39,516 nucleotides of DNA, taken from the NCBI GenBank assembly GCA_045133795.1, contig JBGUUT010000073.1:1-39516 (forward strand), given 5' to 3'. The notes beneath the pieces are model-generated. The model did not search any database, was not told the DNA's origin, and was given only the letters and a program-made list of their open reading frames with translations. The stretch comes from RGIG8597 sp045133795. Lineage in GTDB: Bacteria; Spirochaetota; GWE2-31-10. A program made the position numbers and the translations under genes. Shown here in pieces: positions 25,596-34,015 of the stretch (its first letter is position 1; each line of letters begins with the position of its first letter).

Positions 25596-26078
25596 CTATT
25601 TTAAGTCAAAAATTACAGAAACTTTCACTAAATCATTTTCTGTTGAAAATTTGATTTCCGCATTACTTTCATAGCGTATTCTTGCTAATCCCAACTGAGA
25701 ACCACCATCGGTTCTTAATGCGGCTTCAGCCATTTTCATTAAATAAACTTCTTCCGGATTTCCGTCATTAATCCTTTCAATTTCATTTTTCAACACTTCC
25801 CAATTTGTTTGAGTTGAAAAATTCTCAACTGAAAGATAAAGCTTACTTTCTTCCGGTTTATGCTCTACAGCTACTTTTGTTCCTTCTTCTGAAGCATATT
25901 TTACCGCATTCTCTAAAAGTTCACTTGCAGCCATAGAAATAACATCGGCTTTTTTACAATCCGTTAACGCTATAGCTAAAAAACTTTGAAGAAAAGAACG
26001 AACTGCTGCAATATAAGTCCATCTCGGCCCAAAAACGAGCTCAATAAAACCATCTTTAATATTTTTTGAGAGTTCCAT
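25596..26078 (-). CDS. HATPase-fold serine kinase-like regulator (slr1658/SiaB-like)
   Basis: About 160 residues. The N-box-like MAASELLENAVKYAS (49-63; E53, N57) and a GGSQLGLARIR segment near the C-terminus recall GHKL anti-sigma kinases, though a full G1 box is not clear. It probably phosphorylates the STAS protein encoded next. An in-frame TTG at 26159 has no ribosome site; the ATG at 26078 begins the conserved-looking MELSKNIKDGF and follows a purine-rich stretch, so I prefer it. The gene is divergent from a chemoreceptor gene 200 bp away. Confidence 0.65.
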   Translation of the reverse strand: MELSKNIKDGFIELVFGPRWTYIAAVRSFLQSFLAIALTDCKKADVISMAASELLENAVKYASEEGTKVAVEHKPEESKLYLSVENFSTQTNWEVLKNEIERINDGNPEEVYLMKMAEAALRTDGGSQLGLARIRYESNAEIKFSTENDLVKVSVIFDLK

Positions 26079-26219
26079 AGCATTTCTCTGTTTATTGTAT
26101 TTTATATTAAAGGAACGATACAATATTGTTCTGACTATTGCAAGAATTTTCTTTTTCAAAAACTTTTTCCATTTTTTTTCAAAAAACTTCTTTCTGTTTC
26201 TTTCTTAAAAATTCTTTGT

Positions 26220-26247
26220 TAAAGTAAAATTATAATTTTGTCGATTT
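26220..26247 (+). promoter_or_regulatory. possible sigma-28 (FliA) type promoter for the chemoreceptor gene
   Basis: TAAAGTAA (26220-26227) and GTCGATTT (26240-26247) resemble the flagellar consensus TAAA and GCCGATAA, but the spacer is one base longer than usual. The placement, about 32 bp before the ATG, fits. Confidence 0.35.
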
Positions 26248-26278
26248 TGTAGATATATTAGACAATAAAGGTTTGAAT

Positions 26279-27733
26279 ATGAAAAACATTTCTTTGCGTA
26301 CACGAACTATTATTATGGTTGCTTCAGCTGTATTTCTAATCTTCGCTTTAATGCTTATCGGGAATATTTCTTTATCGAAAAAACAAATAGAGAAAAGATT
26401 CCATGCGGAAATTGAACAATTTAAGTCTATGACGACCGGTTGTTTATATTTACCAATAAAAGAAAACCAAACTGAAGTTGTTTCCGAGATTTTATCCGGA
26501 TTACTCCAAAAAAAAGATGCGATATGTATTGAGATTTATTTGGCACACTCTGCTAAAGAAATTTACTTTGCAAAACAAAAAATTAACGGAGAAATAAAAG
26601 AAACAACAATTCCGTTTACTCCGACATCAAAACATCTGACTACTCAAATGATTTTGCGGCCGATTGATAATACGGGAATAAGTGCCGGATATATAAAGTT
26701 TTATTTTGACACTACCGCAATGCATTTAAATTTAGACGCAATGCAAATTTTCATCTATATTTTATCTATATTCGGATGGTTAGCGTTATCCGTACTTTTA
26801 TATTTTATCGTTCAACACTTATATCTTTCTCCTTTGAAAAAACTTACTATTAATGTGGAAAATTTAAGTGTTTCTTCCATCGACAACCAGGTTTACATGA
26901 AAACTTTTCAAAACTCACAGAAGGAATTTGCAATTCTTGAAGGTTTCTTAAATCAATATATTCGAAAAGTTGCCAACATCATGGAACGACTTCAATCTTT
27001 CTTCTTACAGTTAAAAGATGTTTCTAACGAAAACTTAAAGTTGTCTTTGGATTTTGAAGATTCCGTTAATACAGAAGCCAGTGCAATTGAAGAAATTTCT
27101 GCAACTTTAGTCGAATCAAGTGCTTCTATTATGAACATTTCAAACAGTACGCATTCCAGTGCTGAAAAACTTTCTACAAGTGCTGAAAAAGCAAAGGCTA
27201 GTTTTACTTTAATAGATAGAATTACAACATCAATCACTAACATATCAGAGCAATCAAAAAAGATTCAAAATGCATTGTCTTTAATCTACGATGTAACAAA
27301 CGAAACCGAAATGCTAGCAATGAATGCCTCCATCGAAGCCGCAAAAGCCGGAGAGTTCGGAAAAGGGTTTTCAGTTGTTGCAAACGAGATTCGTGAATTA
27401 GCTGAAAAATCGCAAGATTCGGTTTCAGATATCGATGAGAAAATAAAGCAGAATAATGAAATTGTTGAAAACACTCAAAATGTTATCGCTGACAGTCAAA
27501 AAACATTAAAAGAGATTTTGGATATGACAATAGTTTCAGATCAATTTTTATCACAGATTGCAGTAGCTATAAATGAAACTTCTACCGGACAAGACGAGTT
27601 ATTAAAAGCCGTTGATAATATAAATGCGGCAATGACAAAAATTGTAGGACTTATGGAAAATATGAAAACAAAAGCCAAAAAGATTGATGAAATCTCTTCC
27701 ATTATGGAAAGTATTCTAAAACAATCTAAATAA
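26279..27733 (+). CDS. methyl-accepting chemotaxis protein
   Basis: A 484-residue transmembrane chemoreceptor. TM1 is at about 11-28 (IIMVASAVFLIFALMLIG), a small periplasmic sensor of about 125 residues follows, then TM2 at about 157-180 (FIYILSIFGWLALSVLLYFI). The cytoplasmic signalling hairpin tip ETEMLAMNASIEAAKAGEFG and the VVANEIRELAEKS segment lie at about 342-375. No clear HAMP consensus is seen between TM2 and the coiled coil, and no CheR-docking pentapeptide is visible at the C-terminus. AAAGG precedes the ATG at 26279; a TTG two codons earlier is less likely. A strong terminator follows. Confidence 0.93.
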   Translation: MKNISLRTRTIIMVASAVFLIFALMLIGNISLSKKQIEKRFHAEIEQFKSMTTGCLYLPIKENQTEVVSEILSGLLQKKDAICIEIYLAHSAKEIYFAKQKINGEIKETTIPFTPTSKHLTTQMILRPIDNTGISAGYIKFYFDTTAMHLNLDAMQIFIYILSIFGWLALSVLLYFIVQHLYLSPLKKLTINVENLSVSSIDNQVYMKTFQNSQKEFAILEGFLNQYIRKVANIMERLQSFFLQLKDVSNENLKLSLDFEDSVNTEASAIEEISATLVESSASIMNISNSTHSSAEKLSTSAEKAKASFTLIDRITTSITNISEQSKKIQNALSLIYDVTNETEMLAMNASIEAAKAGEFGKGFSVVANEIRELAEKSQDSVSDIDEKIKQNNEIVENTQNVIADSQKTLKEILDMTIVSDQFLSQIAVAINETSTGQDELLKAVDNINAAMTKIVGLMENMKTKAKKIDEISSIMESILKQSK

Positions 27734-27750
27734 TTCTACTCTATAGATAC

Positions 27751-27799
27751 AAAAAAATCCCTCATAGTTTCAATCACAAGAACTATGAGGGATTTTTTT
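27751..27799. terminator. strong bidirectional intrinsic terminator
   Basis: aaaaaaatccctcatagtt (27751-27769) and its exact complement (27781-27799) make a 19-bp stem with an 11-nt loop, A/T runs on both sides. It serves the chemoreceptor gene on the plus strand and the secreted protein gene on the minus strand. Confidence 0.92.
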
Positions 27800-27813
27800 T
27801 ATTTAACTAATTC

Positions 27814-28236
27814 TTATAAATCAATTTCAAGTTCATCAATGTTAAACTTTTCTGCAACTTCCGCACTTACAAGCTCTGCATATCTATAAACAGAATTACT
27901 ATGTTTATCTGATAAATAAAGCTTTACTGCATATGCTTTTTTATTTTTCAAAATAACATTCATTTGAGGTGCGACAGTGTCATCATTTTCTTGCATTCTG
28001 AATGCCTTTTTTTCTCTGAAAAACTTATTCGGAATGTATAAAACCTTAACAGAACTGTCTCTGTCAAAATAATTAATGATTAAACCGTCTCTGCATTGAA
28101 ATACTTTTTTTATCATATAATTATTTACAGTATATTTGTCTTCTTGCTGTCCTTCTTCTGATGTTGCCTCTTGTGCAAACACTCCAACAGAACACATAAC
28201 AAACGCTAAAACAAAAAACAATATCTTTCTATACAT
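27814..28236 (-). CDS. small secreted protein of unknown function
   Basis: A 140-residue protein that I do not recognise. It has a signal peptide (basic start, hydrophobic core, likely cleavage after GVFA before QEATSEEG), then an acidic linker and a compact domain of alternating charged and hydrophobic stretches (YMIKKVFQCRDGLIINYF, VKVLYIPNKFF, AYAVKLYLSD) that suggests a beta-rich fold. One Cys remains in the mature part. AAAGGAGG lies six bases before the start. It is a single gene closed by the shared terminator. Confidence 0.75.
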   Translation of the reverse strand: MYRKILFFVLAFVMCSVGVFAQEATSEEGQQEDKYTVNNYMIKKVFQCRDGLIINYFDRDSSVKVLYIPNKFFREKKAFRMQENDDTVAPQMNVILKNKKAYAVKLYLSDKHSNSVYRYAELVSAEVAEKFNIDELEIDL

Positions 28237-28439
28237 TAAATTCCTCCTTTAACTCTGATAGAAACTTCTCACTATATTACCGAAAAGCAATATAAAATCA
28301 AGAAAAAAAAGAGAAAATAATTTACTTTAAAAGAACATTAATATATACTCCGGCAACAAAAAAATAAGTACCTCTCAATAAATAATTAAAGAAAACCTTT
28401 AATTAAACATTTGTAGTTTTACAGAATATAAAGGAGCAA

Positions 28440-28943
28440 ATGTTGGACTTACAGGAATTATCTCTTGCAATAAGTGACACATTCAACGTACTTCCGTCTC
28501 CCGGCTTACTTTTACTGGCAAATGACGGAAACAATAAAAACTTAATCACAATCGGTTGGTTGCAGTTTGGTAATCTTTGGGGAAAATGGACAGTTAATGT
28601 CTTTATTCGCCAATCAAGACATTCATTTAAAATATTAAATAACAGCGAATATTTTTCTCTTAATATCTTAGAGCCTAAAAAATACGGAGAACAAATTGCA
28701 CTATGTGCAAAAACTTCCGGAAAATCTTCTGACAAAATAAAAGAAACGGGCTTAACATTGATTAAAAATGACGGAAGCCAGATTGAGACAATAGCTGAAG
28801 CTCAAACTACTTTCGAATGTAAAATCCTCAATAAAGTAATTTTAGACAAAGAAAGTCTTTCTACAGAATTGTTTGATAAATTTTATTCAAACGAAGATTT
28901 TCATCAATTGATTACAGCAGAAATACTAAATATTAAAAGATAA
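28440..28943 (+). CDS. flavin reductase-like FMN-binding protein
   Basis: A 167-residue split-barrel protein of the flavin reductase/DIM6-NTAB family. The opening VLPSPGLLLLAN with NLITIGWLQFGNLWGKW and VFIRQSRHSFKIL matches the FMN-binding edge of the family, and CAKTSGKSSDKIKETGL the following helix. It may reduce FMN or carry bound FMN for redox sensing. AAGGAG precedes the start closely. It is 11 bp before an aminotransferase gene and in the same run as a ThyX-like gene, which suggests it could supply reduced flavin to the latter. Confidence 0.82.
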   Translation: MLDLQELSLAISDTFNVLPSPGLLLLANDGNNKNLITIGWLQFGNLWGKWTVNVFIRQSRHSFKILNNSEYFSLNILEPKKYGEQIALCAKTSGKSSDKIKETGLTLIKNDGSQIETIAEAQTTFECKILNKVILDKESLSTELFDKFYSNEDFHQLITAEILNIKR

Positions 28944-28954
28944 AGGACCAGCAA

Positions 28955-30316
28955 ATGAAAAAAGAAACAGATGAAATCAACAGCATATTAAAAAATACGT
29001 CCCCTACTTTTTATTCTGTATTAAGTGAATTGGGCAAACGTCTCTATATGCCTAAAGGAATTATTTTCCAAAGTAATCAATCAAAAAAGCATGCAAATCA
29101 TTATAATGCTTCTATCGGTATTGCAAAAGAAAATATAGGATTCAGTGACGGAAAAGAAATTACTGTTGAAAATCTCGCACCTATGACACTTAATTCTATA
29201 GGAAAATATTTTAACGGTCTGGAACAAAATGAAATATTTAATTACGCTCCGCAACCGGGACTTCCAGCACTACGTGATTATTGGCATGAAAAAATTGTAA
29301 ATCAAAACCCTTGTTTAAAAAGCAAAGAACAAATCAGCCGACCGGTTTTAACTGCCGGATTAACTCACGGAATAAGTATGGCTGCAGAATTATTCACCGA
29401 CCCGGGTGATGAAGTTTATTTAGCTGATAAATTTTGGGAAAATTATTCTTTAATTTTTGAAGTCAGAGCACAAGTTAAGCTTGTTCATTATAAATTGTAT
29501 AAAGATGATTATTCCGGTTTCAATTTAGAATCATTAGAAGAAACTCTTAAAAATTCTAAAAAAGATAAATTAGTTTTATTGTTTAATTTCCCTAATAACC
29601 CAACCGGATACACCGCTACAGAAGAAGAAATGGACGGAATCAGAGACATTTTAGTTCGTTTCGCCGAAATGGGCAAAAAAATCGTCGCAATTTGTGATGA
29701 CGCTTATTATGGTTTGTTTTACGATAAAAATGTTTACCCCGGTTCAATTTTCTCAAAACTTTCCGGAATACACGACAACATCGTTGCTGTAAAAATCGAC
29801 GGAGTATCAAAAGAATGTTACGCTTGGGGCTTCCGAGTTGGATTTATAACTTTTGCCGATAACTTCCAATCTGCAGACGGATACGGCGTAATGGAAGAAA
29901 AAGCTGTTTCATGTATCAGAAGTTCTGTTTCATCATGTTCTAGCATTGCTCAATCAGTATTGGTACATGCAATAAAAGACGAAGATTATCCAAAAGAAAG
30001 AGAAGAAAAATTTAATATTTTAGAATCTCGTGTTGCAAAAGTCAAAAGTATTGTTTACCGAGAAGAATACAAAACATATTGGGATGTTTATCCATTTAAC
30101 TCCGGATATTTTATGTGTCTTAGAATCAAAGACATCCCTGCTGAAACAGTTCGTAAACACGCACTTTTCCGCTACGGTTTAGGAACAATTGCTTTTGACC
30201 AAGATTTAAGAGTTGCATTTTCATGTATTTCAGAAGAAGATCTTGAAAAAGTATTCCAAATCATAGTGAAATCAATAGATGATATAAAAAAAGGCGACAT
30301 TGAAACAGGAAATTAA
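28955..30316 (+). CDS. class I/II PLP-dependent aminotransferase
   Basis: A 453-residue fold-type I aminotransferase. Family marks are FNFPNNPTGYT (N215), CDDAYYGLF (D249, Y251) and the PLP lysine in DGVSKECYAWGFRVGF (K286). The N-terminal 90 residues (PTFYSVLSELGKRLYMPKGI) are longer than in aspartate aminotransferase. The substrate is unknown. The gene sits between a flavin reductase-like gene and a ThyX-like gene, with gaps of 11 and 5 bp, so all three probably form one operon. Confidence 0.88.
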   Translation: MKKETDEINSILKNTSPTFYSVLSELGKRLYMPKGIIFQSNQSKKHANHYNASIGIAKENIGFSDGKEITVENLAPMTLNSIGKYFNGLEQNEIFNYAPQPGLPALRDYWHEKIVNQNPCLKSKEQISRPVLTAGLTHGISMAAELFTDPGDEVYLADKFWENYSLIFEVRAQVKLVHYKLYKDDYSGFNLESLEETLKNSKKDKLVLLFNFPNNPTGYTATEEEMDGIRDILVRFAEMGKKIVAICDDAYYGLFYDKNVYPGSIFSKLSGIHDNIVAVKIDGVSKECYAWGFRVGFITFADNFQSADGYGVMEEKAVSCIRSSVSSCSSIAQSVLVHAIKDEDYPKEREEKFNILESRVAKVKSIVYREEYKTYWDVYPFNSGYFMCLRIKDIPAETVRKHALFRYGLGTIAFDQDLRVAFSCISEEDLEKVFQIIVKSIDDIKKGDIETGN

Positions 30317-30321
30317 TAATA

Positions 30322-30885
30322 ATGAAAGTTGACGTAAGAATTAAGAATGAAAACTGGAAACGTGATTTGCAGGAAGCTGCAATGAACACTATCAATAAAA
30401 AATGGGATGACGGAAAAGAATTAACTGAAGAATTATTTCGCAAATATATTATCAGTGAACATTCGCCGATTCGTGCTGTAGAATTAAGAATTACGCTTTA
30501 CGATATTCCAAGCCCAAACAGTGTTCATTTTGCCAGACACGTTCATTCTATTCCTTACGTCACTACACATCGCCCGGACAGAACCGGTCAAGAGCGAAGC
30601 GTAAACGATACGTGTACTCACATGATGGATATTAACATTCAAGGCTTGATTGATATGGCACGTAAACGTTTATGCATCGGAAAAGTTGATAAAGTGACAT
30701 ACAGTTACATGCTCGAAATCAAAAAAGAGTTGATTCGCAAAGGCGGCTATTACAAAGTTCTCGGAGAATGTTTAGTTCCAAATTGCATTTATCGAGGTGG
30801 CTGTCCGGAGTTTAAAAGCTGTGGTTTTTATAACAATTCCGAAATTAACAGTCGTTATAAAGATTACAACGACAAACTACAATAA
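30322..30885 (+). CDS. divergent ThyX-like (flavin-dependent thymidylate synthase superfamily) protein
   Basis: A 187-residue protein. SEHSPIRAVELRITLYDIP (45-63) followed by FARHVHS (70-76) and the C-terminal half (MDINIQGLIDMARKRLC at 102-118; then PNCIYRGGCPEFKSCG at 153-168) line up with ThyX. But the canonical RHR-x7-S motif is not kept: R72-H73 is followed by VHSIPYVTTHRPDRTG, and the segment between the two halves is much shorter than in ThyX. It may be a diverged thymidylate synthase or a flavoenzyme with another methyl or redox role. It follows the aminotransferase by 5 bp. Confidence 0.65.
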   Translation: MKVDVRIKNENWKRDLQEAAMNTINKKWDDGKELTEELFRKYIISEHSPIRAVELRITLYDIPSPNSVHFARHVHSIPYVTTHRPDRTGQERSVNDTCTHMMDINIQGLIDMARKRLCIGKVDKVTYSYMLEIKKELIRKGGYYKVLGECLVPNCIYRGGCPEFKSCGFYNNSEINSRYKDYNDKLQ

Positions 30886-31098
30886 AGTTCTATTTACTTT
30901 CATAGATATTTTTTCCACATTACAAATAATATTCTTCCTCTTTAAAAAAGAACTTCGTACTGTTTCTTAAAAAAAACTTTTCTCATCTGAAATTTAAAAG
31001 TAAAAATAAAGATTTTGAAAGAAAATATTTTAACTATTCAATATTTATATTCACCACAAAAAAGATAAGTGAAAATTAATAAAGTAAGAGGATTTTAC

Positions 31099-34011
31099 AT
31101 GAGACTGGGACTTGATATTGGCTCAACTACAATAAAATGTACTATTTTAGATGATAATAATAAAATTATTCATCAATCATACAACAGACATTATTCCAGA
31201 ATAATAGAACAAGCAAAATTACTTTTTAATGATTTAGCAAAGAAGTTTCCCGACTCCGAAATGAAAGTCGCTATCTCCGGGTCCGCCGGAATGGGAATTG
31301 CCGAAAGTTTGAATCTTCCTTTTATACAAGAAGTTTATGCAACAAAAGTTGCTGCTGAATATTTTGCCCCCGAAACGGACACAATTATAGAACTAGGCGG
31401 AGAAGACGCTAAAATCCTCTTTCTTTCCGGAAATCTGGAAGTCCGCATGAACGGCTCTTGTGCCGGCGGAACAGGTGCATTTATAGACCAAATGTCTACA
31501 TTATTAAATCTTTCTGTCGCCGAAATGAACGAATTGGCTCAAAAAGCTCAGAAAATTTATACAATCGCCTCTCGTTGCGGTGTTTTTGCAAAATCCGATA
31601 TTCAACCTTTATTAAATCAAGGTGCATTGAAAAGTGACATTTGTGCAAGTATTTTCGCGGCCGTTGTCAACCAAACTATCGCCGGCTTGGCACAAGGTCG
31701 CCCAATAGAAGGAAAGATTCTGTATCTCGGCGGGCCGCTGACTTTTATTTCGGAATTACGAAAATCATTTGATAATGCCTTAGGTAAAAATGGATTCTGT
31801 CCGGAAAACTCGCTTTATTTTGTTGCTATAGGAAGTGCAATGCAAGCTGCAAATCCTATAAAGCTAACAGATATTCTTAAACGACTTGAAAATTATAAAG
31901 GCAATTTTGTTGCTTCTGCAACTTTGCCGGCATTATTCAAAAATGAAGAAGAATATAAAGATTTTATAGCAAGACATGAGAAAAACCAAGTTCCTTGTTG
32001 CGACCCGACATCATTTTCCGGCGACGTATTTCTCGGAATTGATGCTGGTTCTACAACAATAAAAATGACTGTTATAAACAAAAATAACGAAATTCTACTA
32101 AAAAGTTATCAATCAAACAGCGGAAATCCTATTCCGCACGTACAAAACTTTTTGGAAAATCTATATAAAAATTATCCTCATTTGCATCTGGCAGGAGCAG
32201 CTGTTACCGGTTACGGTGAAGAAATCATCAAAAACGCATTTCAAGTCGATGAAAGCATTGTTGAAACCGTCGCTCATTTTACTGCGGCAAAAGCTTTTCT
32301 TCCGGATGTAGAATTTATCATTGATATAGGCGGTCAAGATATTAAATGTTTCAAAATCGCTAACGGAACAATTGATAACATTTTCTTAAACGAAGCATGT
32401 TCTTCCGGTTGCGGTTCTTTCTTACAGACTTTTGCAAGTGCATTAGGATATTCGATTTCAGATTTTGCCGATTTTGGATTAAAAGCCGATACTCCTGTTG
32501 ATTTAGGTTCTCGCTGTACAGTTTTTATGAACTCATCGGTAAAACAAGCTCAAAAAGACGGAGCTTCCATTGAAAATATTTCTGCCGGATTATCAATCAG
32601 TGTCGTAAAAAATGCCCTTTATAAAGTTATACGTGTCGGTTCTGCAAGTGAATTAGGGACAAAAATCGTTGTACAAGGCGGAACTTTCCTTAATAATGCA
32701 GTATTAAGAGCTTTTGAACAAGAATTAGGCGTAAATGTTGTTCGTCCGTCATTATCCGGCTTAATGGGAGCTTACGGAGCTGCACTTTATGCCGCAAAAC
32801 ACGTAAAAGGTAAAACGACAACCATTACGGCAGAGCAATTAAAAGATTTCAAACATGATGTAAAAACTACAAATTGTGGTTTATGCAGTAATCACTGTCA
32901 ATTAACAATAAATACTTTCGCAGATAACAGAAAATTTATTGCAGGAAACAGATGTGAACGTCCGGTAACAAAACAAGATTCCATAAATAATCTGGATATG
33001 TATCAATACAAACTGGAATTATTACAAAAATACACAACCTCACAGGACGTTCCTGCCAAACGTGGAAAAATCGGAATCCCAATGGGATTAAACTTCTATG
33101 AACTTCTCCCGTTCTGGCAAGGATTTTTTAAATCCTTAGACTTTGAAATTGTTACATCTCCGATATCAAACAGAACTTTATTTCTCGACGGACAACACAC
33201 AATTCCGTCAGATACAGTTTGTTTTCCTGCAAAACTTTTACACGGTCATATTAAAGCCTTAGTTGATAATGGAATAAAACGCATTTTTTATCCGTGTCTT
33301 ACTTATAATTTAAATGAACAACTCGGAGACAATCACTATAACTGTCCTGTAGTAGCGTATTATCCTGAAGTCATTAATGCAAATATGCCGGAAATAAAAC
33401 AAGTCAACTTCAATTATGACTATCTAGGAATTCATCGCAAAAAAGATTTTCCTAAAAAGATTTTGCCAATATTACAAGAATGGTCAAACGACATAACGTT
33501 GAAAGATGTACAAAAAGCAACTAAAGCCGCATATAAAGCTCACTTTGATTACCTTGCTCAAGTTCGAACCAAAGGCTGGGAGATGATAAAAGAAGCTCGC
33601 AATAAGAATATGCCTATAATAATTCTTGCCGGTCGCCCTTATCACATTGACCCGGAAATTAATCACGGAATTAACAGATTGCTCGCCGCTTGTAACGTTG
33701 CCGTTATTTCAGAAGATGTCGTCAGCGATAAAGTAAAAAGATTTCCTACCGCAGTTTTAAATCAATGGACTTACCATTCTCGATTATACGCGGCTGCAAA
33801 ATACATCGGCAATATCGCAGATATGAATTTGATTCAACTTGTTTCATTCGGTTGCGGCGTTGATGCGATTACTACAGATGAAGTAAGAAATATTCTTGAA
33901 GAAAAAGGTAAAATCTATACGCAACTCAAAATAGATGAAATCACAAATCTCGGAGCAGTAAAAATTCGCTTACGAAGTCTTTTTGCAGCAATAGGCCACA
34001 AGGAGAATTAA
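31099..34011 (+). CDS. acyl-CoA dehydratase activase-related protein with two ASKHA domains and DUF2229
   Basis: A 970-residue protein. ASKHA domain 1 (1 to about 260) has LGLDIGSTTIKC and cluster-type cysteines C121 (NGSCAGGTGAF) and C160 (SRCGVFAKSD). ASKHA domain 2 (about 315-580) has LGIDAGSTTIKM, EACSSGCGSF and SRCTVFMNSSVKQA. A DUF2229-type domain follows (GIPMGLNFYELLPFWQGFF, SDTVCFPAKLLHGH). Characterised relatives use ATP and a 4Fe-4S cluster to inject an electron into 2-hydroxyacyl-CoA dehydratases or benzoyl-CoA reductase, but this large version has no assigned reaction. The start at 31099 follows AGAGGA; an ATG ten codons earlier is not supported. The partner gene is four bases downstream. 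Confidence 0.85.
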   Translation: MRLGLDIGSTTIKCTILDDNNKIIHQSYNRHYSRIIEQAKLLFNDLAKKFPDSEMKVAISGSAGMGIAESLNLPFIQEVYATKVAAEYFAPETDTIIELGGEDAKILFLSGNLEVRMNGSCAGGTGAFIDQMSTLLNLSVAEMNELAQKAQKIYTIASRCGVFAKSDIQPLLNQGALKSDICASIFAAVVNQTIAGLAQGRPIEGKILYLGGPLTFISELRKSFDNALGKNGFCPENSLYFVAIGSAMQAANPIKLTDILKRLENYKGNFVASATLPALFKNEEEYKDFIARHEKNQVPCCDPTSFSGDVFLGIDAGSTTIKMTVINKNNEILLKSYQSNSGNPIPHVQNFLENLYKNYPHLHLAGAAVTGYGEEIIKNAFQVDESIVETVAHFTAAKAFLPDVEFIIDIGGQDIKCFKIANGTIDNIFLNEACSSGCGSFLQTFASALGYSISDFADFGLKADTPVDLGSRCTVFMNSSVKQAQKDGASIENISAGLSISVVKNALYKVIRVGSASELGTKIVVQGGTFLNNAVLRAFEQELGVNVVRPSLSGLMGAYGAALYAAKHVKGKTTTITAEQLKDFKHDVKTTNCGLCSNHCQLTINTFADNRKFIAGNRCERPVTKQDSINNLDMYQYKLELLQKYTTSQDVPAKRGKIGIPMGLNFYELLPFWQGFFKSLDFEIVTSPISNRTLFLDGQHTIPSDTVCFPAKLLHGHIKALVDNGIKRIFYPCLTYNLNEQLGDNHYNCPVVAYYPEVINANMPEIKQVNFNYDYLGIHRKKDFPKKILPILQEWSNDITLKDVQKATKAAYKAHFDYLAQVRTKGWEMIKEARNKNMPIIILAGRPYHIDPEINHGINRLLAACNVAVISEDVVSDKVKRFPTAVLNQWTYHSRLYAAAKYIGNIADMNLIQLVSFGCGVDAITTDEVRNILEEKGKIYTQLKIDEITNLGAVKIRLRSLFAAIGHKEN

Positions 34012-34015
34012 TACA

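Noticed and set aside
30322..30885. Canonical thyX
   Set aside because: The substrate-binding RHR-x7-S motif and the usual length are missing, so I call it ThyX-like only.
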